A stretch of 64,000 nucleotides of DNA from Cunninghamella blakesleeana. Taxonomy: Eukaryota; Mucoromycota; Mucoromycetes; Mucorales; Cunninghamellaceae. Position numbers and translations under genes: made by a program. The stretch lies in the NCBI GenBank assembly GCA_017871115.1, contig JAFCIZ010000005.1, positions 2,030,501-2,094,500 of the forward strand, in the 5' to 3' direction. Of the stretch, positions 11,640 through 25,072 are shown piece after piece. The notes under the pieces are model-generated. The model searched no databases and was not told the DNA's origin. It worked only from the letters and a program-made list of their open reading frames with translations. Position 1 is the first letter of the stretch. Every line of letters starts with the position of its first letter.

Positions 11640-11888
11640 GTATACTACTTTTAATAAATGAATAAAAGTAATATATGAAAAGTAACATTTTTCTATTATA
11701 TCATAAAATAGTTGGCATTTTTTTGCATGATTTTTAATTGGCCCTGAAATTTTTTAAAGGCCGCTTTTTTAAGGTGGCTTTTTCATATCTCCACAACTTT
11801 TTTTCTTTCCCAATTTTTTCTCTTCTCTTTCTGTTTTTTAATATATATATATTCATATACACCTATATAATACTAATAAAAAAATACA
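10985..11888. promoter_or_regulatory. Divergent upstream region between the Asn-rich gene and LTV1
   Basis: Purine-rich plus-strand sequence (11048-11099) abuts the minus gene and a polypyrimidine tract (11797-11839) precedes LTV1. A compound (CA)12(TA)13 microsatellite lies at 11590-11639. A phrase at 11160-11180 resembles the D arm of a tRNA but no complete tRNA folds there. Confidence 0.5.
11590..11639. repeat. (CA)n(TA)n compound microsatellite
   Basis: About 12 CA units followed directly by about 13 TA units, upstream of LTV1. The same CA-then-TA order recurs at about 13884-13920 in an LTV1 intron and at 54917-54969 in a CDT2 intron. Confidence 0.9.
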
Positions 11889-13883
11889 ATGCCTAAAAAA
11901 GGTTTTATTGATCGTAAACAAGCGAAGCATTACCATGTTGTTCATCGTTCTCAAAGAGATCCATTGATCAATGATACTGATGCCTCTTCAAGAGTTTTAC
12001 AAGAAGTTGTACCAGGCAATTTAATTAAAGTAAATGATAAATAAATGTATATGACAAATAATAATAAAGAATAGCTTGTATAATATTTATTTATTTTATT
12101 TATTTATATTGAATAGCATAAAACACCTGAAGAGTTAGAACGTATTAGAGCTAAACCAAAAAAAATGACTCAAGATGAAATTGATCAGTAAGTATTGTAA
12201 TAATTAGAGAAAAAAAAGAAAAAATGGGGTGTAAATATATAAATCATTGTTTTATGTAAATATAAATATGTATTCATTTTTTTTTATATATATTTTACTG
12301 CTGTCATTATTTTTATAGACGAGTTGGCCAAGCAGCTTTACATGGTATTTTTTTTGATGATGCTGAATACGATTATATGCAACATTTAAAACCTATGGGA
12401 GCACCAGACGCAGTCTTTTTAGAAGCACCTACAGCACGTAAAGAAAAAACCAAACAACAAGGTATCAAAGGGTTGCAATTGAGAGATGAAATAGAAGAAG
12501 AAAAACAACAACAATCAACTGGATTATTCGATGATGTCAATAGTAAAAAAAATCCAAACTTATTTGAATTACCTACTGATGTCTTACCTTCATCTGTGGA
12601 AGTCAATACAAAATTAATGGGTCAAACAGGATTAGAAGGTGGATTACAACCTGATATGGATCCAAGATTACGGGAAGTTTTAGAAGCTTTAGAAGATGAA
12701 GAATATGTTGAAGATGATTTGGATGAATCATTCTTTGATAATTTAAATGATGAAGCTGCAGAACCCTATAATCCTGACGAAGATGAATATTATGATGATG
12801 AAGAAGAAGAATATGAATACGAAGATATTGAAGAAGACGGCCCTGTAGATCCTGAAAATTATGATTGGCAGACTGCATTCAATAAGTAATATATATATAA
12901 TTGAAAAAACGCAAAATAATAATACATGGATTATGTTTTTATTTTTATACATGTTCTTATTACTCATTTTACATTATTTTATTTTTTTAGATTTAAGCGT
13001 AATCAGAAGCGTGGTGGGTCTGATGATGAATTCGACGACGATGATTTTGATATACGATCTAAAGGAACTGGGTTTTCTGTATCTTCCTCAGCAATGCACC
13101 GTAATGTTCAACTTCGCACTTTAGATGATCGTTTTGATAGAGTAGGTTTATTTTTTATTTATTTATTTATTTATTTTTAAAAAAAGCATTTCATATTAAT
13201 TGATTTCATTTTTTATTTTTTATTTTTAGATTGAAGAAGAATATATGAATGACGACGATGAAGAGGAAGGTCATGAATTCGATGGAGATATAAGTAAAGA
13301 AAGAGCTGATTTTGAATCTATTTTGGATGATTTTTTAGCAAATTATGAAGTAGTTGGAAATAAAATTGCACCTAAATTAGAAGGGGAAGATTCAGTACAA
13401 AAATTAGATACCATTCGCAAAGCTTTGGATAGAATTAACATTAAAGAAGAAGATGAAGAAGAAGCAGCTAAAAAAGAAAAAAAGCAACGTTCAGCAAAAG
13501 AAAAGTTAGATGATCCATGGGCAAGACCCGAGCAACGTAAAAAAGCAACTTGGGATTGTCAATCAGTTTTATCTACTTATTCAAATTTGGAAAATCATCC
13601 TCAGCTTATCTCTGACCGTGGTCCTAAAAAGAAAATTAGTATTGATCCTAAAACTGGTATGCCTATTTTGGTAGAAGTTGATAGTAAAAAACAAAGAAAT
13701 AAATATGCAAAATATAAATCAAGACATGGTGATGATAATGATGATGAAGACGCAAATGATGATGATAGCGAAGAAGAAGAAGAAGAAGAAGATAGACCTA
13801 ATTTAGGAGAACGAAGATCTAAAGCGGAAACAAAGGAAGAAAAGAAATTACGAAAACAAGCTATAAAAGATGCTAAAAAGGTA

Positions 13884-13920
<37 letters not shown>

Positions 13921-14092
13921 AATGAGATTGTTTTATTAATAAATATAATATTTATCATTTAAAATTTATTTATATTAGAATCGCCGTGAAGAAAAGAAAT
14001 CAACTAAAGCTGCATTTAAAAACGAAGAAAATAAACAACGACACACCATTGACCAACAACGTAAAGCTAAAGGTGTTACTCATATTATTTAG
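11889..14092 (+). CDS. LTV1: LTV1, 40S ribosomal subunit biogenesis and export factor
   Basis: Six exons (11889-12029, 12117-12187, 12319-12885, 12991-13141, 13230-13880, 13979-14092) give 564 residues. The N-terminus MPKKGFIDRKQAKHYHVVHR followed by SQRDPL is the family signature. It continues with FFDDAEYDYMQHLKPMG, several acidic stretches, DPWARPEQRKKATWDCQSVL with YSNLENHP, and a basic C-terminal region with the HTIDQQRKAKGVT ending. LTV1 escorts pre-40S particles, binding near Rps3 and Rps20, and is released by casein-kinase phosphorylation before final maturation. A (CA)n(TA)n run sits just inside intron 5. The gene is convergent with VPS54, about 1.57 kb away. Confidence 0.93.
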
Positions 14093-15659
14093 ATTGCATT
14101 TTTTTATTTTATTTTATTTTTATAATATTCATCACTCATTTTTCCTTCTATCATTCATAATGTATTAAATTTTTACTATTTTTTTTTTTTTATATTTTTT
14201 ATATTTTCTTTATTTATCCTATCGTTGTGTATTCATACAACCCTTTTTTACTTTTATATTATAAATTAATCAATATAAAATAAACTTTTTTTGATCATCA
14301 ATGCAAAAAAAAAAAAAAAAAAAATTATAAGCCCTTTTTTTTTCAACCTCCACAATCGTCACGAAAAAAATTTTTTAATAATTTTTTAATAAAAAACGTC
14401 TTTTTTTTATTATTTCATTTTCTTTTTCTTTTTACTCTGTAAAGAACATTATTGTAAGTTGTTTTATATTATATAGTTTTATATACTTTTTTTTTTTATT
14501 ATTATTAAATGATGAAAAACATTGCTGATGTCCTGATATCGGTTTTATCTTTTGACGTAAACGATATTGATAAAATTGATATTGATGTTAAAAAACAATG
14601 GAATTCCTCGTATCTGAAATAATTATAAAAAAATTTATAAAAATTATTTATTAATTTTGACAACTATAAACTGTACTATATACTAAATGTATTACTCTTT
14701 TTTTTTTATAATAGTATTTATTTTAATAATTTCGGTTAAAAAATATTTATTTATTTTTATCAAGAAATGTACCATGTAAAATAGAGTATGAAATTCCAAT
14801 GTATATATAAAGGTAAATTACGCTTATATTTATTTATTTTTTAAAAAGAATAATTACATATGATGAGCTCAAGTTATATCCATTCTATGATATCGTGGTC
14901 CACATCGTTTAACATCTGTGCAATCGACAAAGATATATTTTGGGTTCTCTGAAATGTATTAGAGTTGATTGTACTACCGTTAGCGGTGGGAATGCTCTTT
15001 TGACTTTTCATCCACTTAGTACAAGTATGATATTTTTTTTTAAAAGAATAACAGAACGGAAAGGTCGAAAAGTCGAGGTTCATTTTTCTGTTGGCCTCTA
15101 GGATTTAAATTGACTTGCTGATATATTGATTAAAAAAAACCTATTTTTTTATTTATATTACGAATCTTGATTTTTAATTATTTTTTTTTTTTTTTTCGTG
15201 TATCATTTTTATTTAGATGTATTAAATATGATTCTTTTTTTATATATCCATTAGTATTATTTTTATTATGATTTTACTTGTACATATTTTATTAAAATAA
15301 ATAACTATTTTTCTCTGCTCTACATATTTATGTTTTTATTGATACCATTAATAATATATCCATGTAATATTGGTCGTTTTTATATTTAGTCGAGGATATG
15401 TAAACTATAATGAACACTAAAAATAAAAAAATTGTATGTATACTATGATCGCCATCTTCTACTGAATGATTTTTTTTTAATATTATCTATAATTTTAATT
15501 TTAATTTTATTATTTTATTATTATTATTGTTATTATATTGATAATATATATATATATATATATAATATAATGTGGGTGTGTAATGGATGTAAATGGTTGG
15601 TAAGGGAATTTATTGTTACAAATATAAAAAGAAGTAAATGGTGATAATTAGGTTACAAA
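14093..15659. other. Spacer between LTV1 and VPS54 (convergent)
   Basis: Mostly AT-rich 3' flank with poly-A/T runs (A near 14305-14323, T near 15181-15196). It has two small open frames. One is at 14509-14622 (+), 37 residues starting MMKNIADVLISVL. The other is at 14874-15083 (-) and is listed separately. Confidence 0.5.
14874..15083 (-). other. Small open frame, 69 residues, not recognised
   Basis: An ATG-started frame with mixed, protein-like composition: it opens MNLDFSTFPFCYSFKKK, contains CTKWMKSQKSIPTANG and ends AQMLNDVDHDIIEWI. It has no signal peptide, no motif I know and no obvious neighbouring exon. It could be a small gene, a relic or chance in the LTV1/VPS54 spacer. Confidence 0.25.
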
Positions 15660-15916
15660 CTAATTATCACTAGAATGATTTGATGTTGTATCCGAGTTTG
15701 ATGAGGGAATAGTAAGAGAGTCAGCTGTTTCCAAAACTTCGTTAGATGGTCCTTGGATACCTTGAAGCGATGATAATCTTCTAGTAAAGTAGTTTGCATC
15801 TTTGAGTATATTAGCTTTGCCTTGATTTGTATGTATAGGTAATTGTTTAATTTCTTGTGATAATTGATTGGTAAAAGAATGGAATACTTGTGTCATTATA
15901 AACTAAAATAAAATAA

Positions 15917-15953
<37 letters not shown>

Positions 15954-16716
15954 TAAATCATATATATATATTTATATATATATATATGTGTGTGTATGTG
16001 TGTAAGTCAATCTATTCATTAGAATGTTGCATTCGTATATTTCATCATTATCATTATAATTATTGTTATTACCTGCAAGTCGTTTGTTGGTAAATATTTA
16101 CTCAATACTTTATGAAGAGTCATAGTTTCTTTAACTAATGTTTCCATATATAAATTTGCTTGTTTTCCAGTTGTTTCATCATTATCCCATTGAATAACTT
16201 GCATTGCTTTGATATGTACAGTGAATCTTTCATTCATAATAGCTACTAATTTAATATATATTTCCTTTTGATGATCTTTAAAATCCTTTACGACCCGATC
16301 AAATTCTGATAGTAATACCATATGTTTTGATGGCATATTTTTTCCCATACAGTTTTTCAAAGAAGGTGTTAAAGCAATCATTACACCTATGGATTGAGAT
16401 GCAAGAGCTATAATATATATAAAAAAAAATAATGATAATAATAAAAAAAATAGTAAACACATTAGTTTTCCCTAATTTTATTTTATGTGTATTTTTTTAA
16501 AAATAATAATATAAATTAAAATAGACATAAAAATTTACCCAAATGTTTAGCAGATATATTCTTTAATCCAGCAGACTTCATTGCACCAGCACCAAGAATC
16601 ACTTGACATACTCTAGAATTAAATAACTAATATATATATTATATAATTATGAACAAATATTTAACTAATTTTGATATTATACTCCTTTATATATATGAAT
16701 ATGTGTATGTATAGTG

Positions 16717-16754
<38 letters not shown>

Positions 16755-19329
16755 TTAAGTAACTCTAAAAGTTTTTGCATAATGTCTGTTGCCATTCCTT
16801 TTAAGTTTAATACACACCGCAGATAATCTTCAAATAGTTTAATAATTAATAAAGTACACCCTACCACGTAATACGATTGGCCGTTGATATTTAATAATTT
16901 GGTTGTTTTTTCTGGTATATTGGCTGATTTTTGATCGTTAGAATCATTATCATCCTTGTTGTTATTATTAGATTTGGTTTTATTATTAATATTATTATTA
17001 TTGTTGTTATTGTTATTAACAAAGGAACTAATTGTACCATCACATATTCTATCTACAATACGTTGGAAATCGGACGGTACTTCACTTGCTGCCCATTGGT
17101 CATTTTCAATCAGTTGTGCTTCCTGTTTTATTCTCTCCATGTGGAAGTGATCAATAAATGCTTTTTGCTATAATAGTAATAGTAATAAAAAAACAAAATA
17201 AAAATAAAATTATCCGGTTAATTAATTAATTAATAACTAGTATCCCTTTTTTTTTAATATCTATATCTATATATATAATATTTACTTGAGATAAAATAGT
17301 TCCACGTAATCCATAACAAGCCCTTCCGCAATATATTTCAGATTCATTTATAAATACTTTCATAACGTTCGAGAGACGATAAAAATCAGTTGGATTTAAC
17401 AAAGCATTTTGGTCATTTCGAAAAGCAATCAATTTGCCACACCTTACATGAGCCAAGTCAGAAATGGTATAGACTACATCACTGGATTCCTTCTTTGCTA
17501 GTTGACATCTTTCTTTAAGAGATAAAATTTCCTTTTGTGATTGATCATCCAATTCCACATCCTTATTTTCATCCCCATTACTTTGCTCTTTCTTTATTGC
17601 AATTATATGTCGCTCTAGGCTTTCATCAATTACTTTTGAAAGTAAATGATCGTACATAGCTGCCCGTTTAATCATTTCCAATAATGTACTTAAAAGTCCA
17701 ACTAACATCTGAAAGAACATGTCGAAGGGCATTGATTTCAGTTGCTTTGCAAGTCCACTGATTTGACTGTTATTAGTTGGTGAGTCCATTGATTCCTTTT
17801 GTGTTCCATCTGTTGGATAATTCTTTATAAATAAATTAAAGTAAAAAATAAAAAATAAAAAAAAAGCATATACATTGTCAATATATTATATAATATTTAT
17901 AAATATTTCAATATTTATATATACCTTTCGTATAATATTTTTAATTTCAATACATAGTTGGTCCTTATAATCCTGTAAACTTGTAGATAAAACATCGGTT
18001 GATATTAATCCCATTACACTTGAACTTAATTGATTTTTTAATCCAATAGGTATATCGTCATCCAATTCATGTTTTTTATTTGCAGAAGATGTGTTGTGTT
18101 CTGTTGATAAAGTAGTTAGTGACAAAAACGAAGTAATCAAGTCTTCCTTTTTAAAACTATCTACATAATTGTTCATATCTAATAAAATGACGGATAAAAA
18201 ATCATGCTGCATCATAACTGCTACTGCTTTCTCCATTTCATCCAATTGAGTTGATAAATTAACTAAAGCACGGATAGCATGCCAATCCACATCATCATCT
18301 GGCTGTTGTAGCATAAAACGAGTATCATGAATTAAATCTAATGCACCAAAATAATCACCTTGCCCTAAGAGTAGTTGAATCATGGGTTGTACTGAAGTAA
18401 TATCCTTGATAGTTGATATGACTGTATATAATTTTTCTAGATTTCTTTTTTTCACTTGTAACCGAATAACCTCTAATCCATCTTTACACTCCGTTTTTTC
18501 CAAAGATTTCATTTTATTGCGTATATGGTGAATCTGAGTGACGCAATCTAGAGTTTGTTGATGTAGTGCCTGAAGATTAGAAAGTGCTTCAAAAAAAGAG
18601 GAGGATCGATTTTCTATTTCTTGTAAAAGATGTACTTCTACTGTATCCAAATAATATGATAATTTTTCTTGTAAAATGTTATTTGTTGAGATAGGAGGGT
18701 TAGGTCCACTATTGCCAATGATATCTGCCCCTTCACATACTGTATCAAACGTTCTAGGGTTTTCCAATTGGAATGTTTCTTCAAAAAAGATAGATGGTAC
18801 GTTTTCTAACATTGGTAATTCACGTTGATTCTGTCTTGAAGAAGATGAGTCCACGCTAATTAAAGAATCGGATGATAACACGTGCTGAAGTGGTAAACTG
18901 TAAGGGTTTCTACTGCTACGACGTTGATGTGCTGGTATATTTAATGTGTTAGCATCTTCTAAACCGATTAAAGTTGGTGTATCTGTTTGTAATCCATATG
19001 TTGAATTAGTATTATTTCCATTATTATTATTGCTGACAGTCAATTGATCATCTTCCTCATGATTGGTTAATTTATTATATTGGTATTGTCCAAATACAGG
19101 TGCTATATGTGATATATAATTGTCAAAATCATGTTGTCTAACACGCGATATTTGAGCTTGTGGTACAGTTGCAATATCAACTTTACTTGACTTTGTAGCA
19201 TTTTGACCGTGTTTAGCGGGATCATTTAAAACGCCTATAATGTAGATGTACATATATAATAAACAATAGCAAATAACAATAATAATAATAAATATAAGAA
19301 TGATATTATTAAGATTAATGTAATTTTAT

Positions 19330-19378
<49 letters not shown>

Positions 19379-19854
19379 GTATTTATATAATGTTTATTTG
19401 AACAAATATTACCAGATATAGCATTAAAACCAATATCTCTTGTAGTCCAAGGTAAAGAAGTTTCACTCATAGTACTAAAGTTTGAATAGTTGGAATGTCT
19501 ACGACTATGATGACCACCACCGCTACCACCACTATGCACAATTCGAGTATTATGTAAAGTTCTACCATAAGAGGAAGTTGAATGTAAAGAAGGAGGACGG
19601 CTAGTTGGTGTAGAATAAGAATGAATTATTTCATCACGTTGTACGGATCTTTCTCTATTCATCACTTGTCCACTGTTCATACGGGGAGAAGATATTATTT
19701 TTGGAGGAGATGGGCTACTGTTTGTACCATGATGAGAAGAAGATGCTAAAGCGGAGAGTTTTATATTAGAATGAGAGTGCTGACTTAAATGAGGTGAAGT
19801 AGATGACAATGTTGTCCGCGACGTGTCAGAGTCGCCGAGATTCCTTGATTGCAT
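15660..19854 (-). CDS. VPS54: VPS54, GARP tethering complex subunit
   Basis: Seven exons, complement of 19413-19854, 17925-19234, 17286-17822, 16754-17167, 16539-16626, 16073-16407 and 15660-15902; phases close to give 1122 residues. The N-terminal 180 or so residues are Ser/His-rich and disordered. The middle (about 360-480) has the Vps54 N-terminal region (SYYLDTVEVHLLQEIENRSS, then QIHHIRNKMKSLE). The conserved C-terminal domain includes FHMERIKQEAQLIENDQW, SEVPSDFQRIVD and LLKLFNSRVCQVILGAGAMK, which is diagnostic. GARP (Vps51-54) tethers endosome-derived vesicles at the trans-Golgi. The protein is longer than the yeast one (889), largely because of low-complexity inserts. Intron 1 holds a 45-base (AT)n run. 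The intron after exon 4 starts GT followed by 34 A on the coding strand. Confidence 0.93.
16718..16751. repeat. Poly-T homopolymer (34) at a VPS54 splice donor
   Basis: On the coding (minus) strand this is GT followed by 34 A. It is one of the longest homopolymers in the window. Confidence 0.85.
19333..19377. repeat. (AT)n microsatellite in VPS54 intron 1
   Basis: Uninterrupted AT dinucleotide run of about 45 bases. Confidence 0.9.
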
Positions 19855-20762
19855 TTATTTATATATGTTTTAATTGCAAAAAAAGAAATAATAATATTAA
19901 AAATGTAAAATATGAAAAAAAAAAAAAAAAAAAAAAAGACGAAGGGGCAGGAAAAAAAGCTGATGTACAATTTTTTTTATATTGCAAAATTTAAACCCCG
20001 TTTTTCTATTTTAATATATCATTTTGAATTTATGCTTAATGAAATAGTCATTACTTATATTTCTATGTAAATAACATTCATATGGTTATTTTTATTTTTA
20101 AAATAAAATAGTATAAAAAATAGATATTATTATTATCATATCGATTACAAGTTAAATATTGATTTTTTCTTATGGTTAATAACCCAATTGATCAATAATA
20201 CTGTCTACTTTAGAGGTAAACTAATTCTCATATAATAGCCATCAATATATATTAATATAAATGAATATTTAGTCCTAGCAATATCTTTAAACTAACAGAT
20301 ACCCATGAATATAGTATGAATATTGGTTTGTATGTAGAAAATAATTATATTAACAACCTGTTAAAATCCCATTCCAATCAGTCTATTTTCCTTATATGTA
20401 GATCGATATTTTACTTGAATACAAATCATTTAATAGTCTTTTCAATTTTTTGAATAATAACATAAATCATATTTATTTCGTGTTTGTATGGCTATTTATC
20501 ACCGTGTTTATTTTATTTTTTAAAAAAATATGAATATTAATTAAAGAGAAATAATGAGGCCAATTCTTTTATTACGCTAATCATTTATTAATATAACCAT
20601 GAACAAAATAATATGTATATATGATATCTATTGAAAAGTTTACGAAACGATTACTAAATTTACTTTTTACATAAATAAATTAATATTAATAATATATTTT
20701 TAATAAAAAAATTAAAATATTTATGTTGTATATACAATAATAATAAGAAAAATAAAATACCA
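19855..20762. other. Spacer upstream of VPS54, no gene seen
   Basis: A purine-rich plus-strand block (19913-19960, including more than 20 A) sits in the VPS54 upstream region. The rest is AT-rich sequence and the MFAP1 3' flank with no credible open frame. Confidence 0.6.
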
Positions 20763-22501
20763 TTAATGATCTTTATGATCATGTTTTCTTCGTTTTGGTA
20801 AAGGTTTATTCCATGGTGAATCTTTATCTGTAGTATCTTCAGCAGCTAAATGGGTATATTTTGTCCTTCCTTGTAATCCAAAATTTTTAACTTGCATTAC
20901 TTCAGGTAAAAGTTCTTTATTTCTTACTTCATTGATAGTTGGAGCAGAATAGTCACGTTTAAAGATTTCATCATTCATATCCTATATTTTAGATATTTAA
21001 GTTAGTATATCAATATCAAACTAGGGATATATAAATATATAATGCACCGATTAATTTATATAAATTACCTGATAATAAGCACCTTTATGATAATATTTCT
21101 GCATATACGTAAATTCACCTTTATCTTTATCTCTAGTTTCATTAGCCCTTTCCATATCTTCTTTAAGTCTTTCTTCCTCAGGCATTTCCCGACGACGTTC
21201 CAATTCTTCTTCTTCCTTTTCACGACTATATATTTTATATACATATACAAATAGTATGATTGTTTAAATTAGTTCTATAATTAAATGTCTATATATCTAT
21301 ACACCTATTTTTATTTTATATTATTTCATTCCACTTACGCAATACGTTCTTCGCGATCACGTTTAATACGTTTTAATTCACGAATCTTCCATGCTTCAAA
21401 TTCTTCTTCTTCGTTTAATCCATCCGTATCATCAACATCCTCTTCAACATCAGATTCCACAGCTAAATTTTTTTTAAAAACAATAAAAAATGAAAATGTA
21501 TACGTATTAATAATATAACCAAATATAAATAGCTATTTCATTCAATTTTATTTTATTTTATCATTATTACCTTTTTCATTTTCACGCTTTAGTTCTTCAG
21601 CCAACATATTATGTGACTCTTCTTTACGCTTTTCCATTTCTTCCGCTAATCGTTGTTCCCTTTCTTCGGCTTCTCGTTGTAATTTTTCTTGTTGTAAAAT
21701 GGTTGCACGATGAGTCCTATAATAATATACAAAACATTTTTAATGATACAATAATTTGTTTTACTTTCATATTAAATAATATCAATTTTTCCATTGTTTA
21801 ATATTTCGTATATATATGTTACTTTGGTATAAACATTGGTTTAGGCATGCGTTTTAAAGTATCCTCCTCCTCAGATTCACTATCAGTTTCATATTCGCTA
21901 GAATCCTATATATATATAGAATATATATTAGATATACACATATCCATTTTTATATTTATAAAATATCTCCTTTATATATTTATTTATTTATTTATTTATT
22001 ATTTACCTCCTCTGATTCTTCCTCTGATTCGTCTTGAGCTCCATTTATAATAGTTGAATCTACTTGATCTTCCTGTATACGTTGTAATGATTTTTGTTTC
22101 ATATTCATTCTTTGTCTAGCAAGCTCGTCTTCATCCATCGACTCTTCCTCCGATCCCGATTCATCTTCAGATTCAGATTCAACAACTCTTCGACGCCGTA
22201 ATCCATCGCTCGTACTAGCAGTCGCTGATGTTTGTTGTTGTGCTCTTTGTAACCGCTGTAATCTTCTATCCGTTGCAACAGCTGTTTCAGATATAGCTAC
22301 TTGCTGAATCCCTGTTTTTATATCCTTTTGTGCAAACTGTAAATTAGGTTTTTTTTCATTTACTGTTTTACGCAGTTCTTGTTGTTCTTCTTCTTCATCC
22401 GATTCAGATGATTCAGATACATAATCCTTGGGTCTTCCCGCACGATATCGTTTTACTTGAGCAGCTGGTTTTTTTTGTCGTTGTTCCGGTCTATATGACA
22501 T
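20763..22501 (-). CDS. MFAP1: MFAP1, spliceosomal B-complex protein
   Basis: Six exons, complement of 22007-22501, 21823-21905, 21571-21716, 21339-21462, 21069-21225 and 20763-20981; phases close to give 407 residues (human MFAP1 has 439). The N-terminal half is charged with acidic Ser/Glu clusters ([32 protein letters not shown]). It continues with [10 protein letters not shown], a long charged helix, and the conserved C-terminal block [47 protein letters not shown] and TDKDSPW. MFAP1 (Spp381-related) enters the spliceosome with Prp38 just before activation. Lying among fungal genes with many introns, its role fits. The name is historical: the protein is nuclear. Confidence 0.93.
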
Positions 22502-23284
22502 TTATTTATATATGTATAACTGTATACTTATAAAAAAAATAAAATGGATAGGAAAAGGGTGGAGAAAAATGTGTTGAAAATATTTTAAATTTTTACCAGT
22601 AGCCTGAGAACGGGGTTTAATTTTTTTTTCTTATTCTTTTTATTTTCCAATGCTGTACTTGATAGAAATTTTCAAATTTAGTTCTGTTCAAGAAGGTCTT
22701 AAGGAAACGTTACTTTTATAACACTCTTGCCGATTGATTTACAACTGGATTTTTTTTTTTTTTTTTTACTAAGGTATGAAGGATTATGCGATTATACCAA
22801 GTTACCCGTGTGTCTTATTTCAACTGAATTTGATATTATTTTACTATTGGTGTATTTTTTTAAGTTCATATAACAATACCTTGGTGGCTGGTCTCAGCTT
22901 TTTTTTCATTTGACTTGTATTTTATTTATTTTACTCCTATCAATTATAGCAATGAGATATTTTACAGTATTTTATATATAATATATATATATATACTCAT
23001 TTATTTCTATTGTATTATTAATTTATTCAACCTCTTTTGTGTTTATATATTTATTTATACTATGGGGCTGTTAGTCTACTTTATGTGATGATAATAAATA
23101 TGTATATATTCTTGATGATTATAATAAAATATTTTTATTTTATATTTTAACTTAGAATAGTAGTAAAATAGTTGAATTTACTGCAATGATATATATTTAC
23201 ACGATGATAGAAAAAAAAATATAATTGTTAAATGTTTAAATTTAAAGATTAAAAATATAAAAATAAAGTAAATGCATATTATTA
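22502..23284. other. Spacer between NSUN gene and MFAP1, no gene seen
   Basis: AT-rich, with a poly-T run near 22750-22767 and the NSUN 3' flank. I see no open frame, RNA gene or repeat family beyond short microsatellites. Confidence 0.6.
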
Positions 23285-24902
23285 TTATTGTGTAAAGGGT
23301 GATGATGATTTTTTAAATTTAGCAAGAAAGAAACCACTGGTGTTACTAATAAGAGGGTCAAAACGAACACAAAACTTGTTCATCCTGTCTTGAATGTTTT
23401 TGTTGTTAGTTGAGTATTTAATTTTTGCCAAACGAACATCAATATGGTTGATAATAGGTATAGGTTCTAAAATGGCATCTTTATGTTTCTCTAAAAACCA
23501 GGCAACATTTTCTTCATTTTGTTTAATTGTTAAAGAACATGTACTATATACCATGTACCCATTTTCCTTTAACAGTGACCAGCCTCGATCCATTAAACGT
23601 CGCTAATAATATGTATATATATATTTAATGTTGTATTAATAATAATGATAATATAAATATACTATATATTTCAGCTGTATCCGTTCATTTTATTTTGTTT
23701 TTTTAATAAAAATAAAAATTGGGATAGATATTTACCTGTAAATCGCATATTGTATTCAATCTATTAATATCCATAAAATTCTTTTCAAATTTTTCCCAAC
23801 CCCATTTTTCATACTATATAAATATATCACATATACAAATAAAAAAAGCATTTTTATATTATTAAACATTGAACGTTCAAATTGATGAATATTCATATAT
23901 AAATATATATAATATACTTTAATAATATGGCTGATTGATCCATCATGGGTACATTCGGCATCCACTAATATTTTGTCATATAATCGGTATGCAGTTGTAG
24001 GTTGATCAAAACGTAACAATTTTGGAGCCCAAAATGGTTTTTTTCTTTCATTTAACTTTCTTTTTTTTCGCAGAACCGATTGGTCATCATTCGATTCATT
24101 ATCTAATGGCTGGTTATTATCATCATTCTTTATTTCTTTATTTTTTCCCTTGTGAAGATCATTCTTCTCTTTTTGGGTATTATCATCATCATTATTATCA
24201 TCATCATTTAATACAATGGATCCTAAACGTGAAGGTGCTGGTATATCAAAAGTAGTTCCATCTGCATCATATAATCGAACCCTAGTACCTACTTTATATT
24301 TTTTAACTAAGGATCTACATGTTGCTAATCGATGAGAAGCAACGTCCACTCCTGTTACTGTCCCAGTACCTTCTACACCAATAATATTTGCTATCATGCA
24401 TAATTTTGCTCCAGGTGCACAACAAAGGTCTAGTACGTGATCGTTTTGGGTGATATTTAATGCCTCGACGGCTATAGCTGAACTAATATCTATTCCAAAT
24501 ACTTGTTGATTTTTATATCTAAAAGAAATATATATAAGTATATATGTAAAATCTCTATTTATAAATATTTATATTTTATACATACGCTGGTATATCAATC
24601 AGTCTTTGATTATCATCAAGTATAAAACCAAAAAAACCATTCATTCCTTTCACTTTCCATACTCTATCTGTTTTTAGTTGTGCTTTAAGTTGATCTAAAC
24701 TAGGAAGTTGGTCTTTTTTTAAATGTGTATTCCAACGAATATATCTTGGTAACTGGAAAATTGTATATATTTTTGGATTAATATCATTGTCGTTTAGAAA
24801 AGTTTTAAAAGAGTCAGGTAGTTGTGTTAAATCAAAAGTAGGTGCTGAAATATACTTTTCTCTATCAGAATCAACATCGCTATCATTTTCTATGATCGAC
24901 AT
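23285..24902 (-). CDS. NOL1/NOP2/Sun (NSUN) family RNA cytosine-C5 methyltransferase, unusual motif IV
   Basis: Four exons, complement of 24586-24902, 23918-24518, 23736-23813 and 23285-23602, giving 437 residues. The SAM-binding Rossmann core shows VLDLCCAPGAKLCMIANIIG (motif I), VTGVDVASHRL, and DKILVDAECTHDGS (motif IV). GYMVYSTCSLTIKQNEENV (motif VI) contains Cys354, the expected nucleophile of the TC motif. Motif IV Cys295 is preceded by Glu294, where most family members have Pro (DxPC). FQLPRYIRWN near the N-terminus matches the PRYIRxN element of the family. An Asp/Asn-rich insert (about 180-225) separates the core halves. Product: m5C in tRNA or rRNA. The subfamily and substrate cannot be assigned by eye, as this motif IV is not that of Nop2, Trm4/NSUN2, Rcm1/NSUN5 or NSUN3/4/6. 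Confidence 0.87.
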
Positions 24903-25072
24903 TTTTATATATATAAAAATAGAAGAGAAAAAATGGTAAAAAATAGTGATATTTTATTGGGAAATTTTTTAAAAATAATAAAAAAGAGGCGGAGATCAAA
25001 TAAAAAGCCCTCACACCTGTCAAAATTTAGTTAAAAAGTAATAATATATAAAAAATAAATAAATATAGTGTT

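Noticed and set aside
12373..12967. Minus-strand frames opposite LTV1 exon 3
   Set aside because: They are antisense shadows of the acidic LTV1 coding region and lack independent motifs.
14509..14622. 37-residue plus-strand frame (MMKNIADVLISVL)
   Set aside because: Too short, no promoter tract or neighbouring exon, not recognised. Kept only as a note.
16931..17173. Plus-strand hydrophobic frames opposite VPS54
   Set aside because: They are antisense to the Asn-rich VPS54 exon and arise from ATT/TTG repeats.
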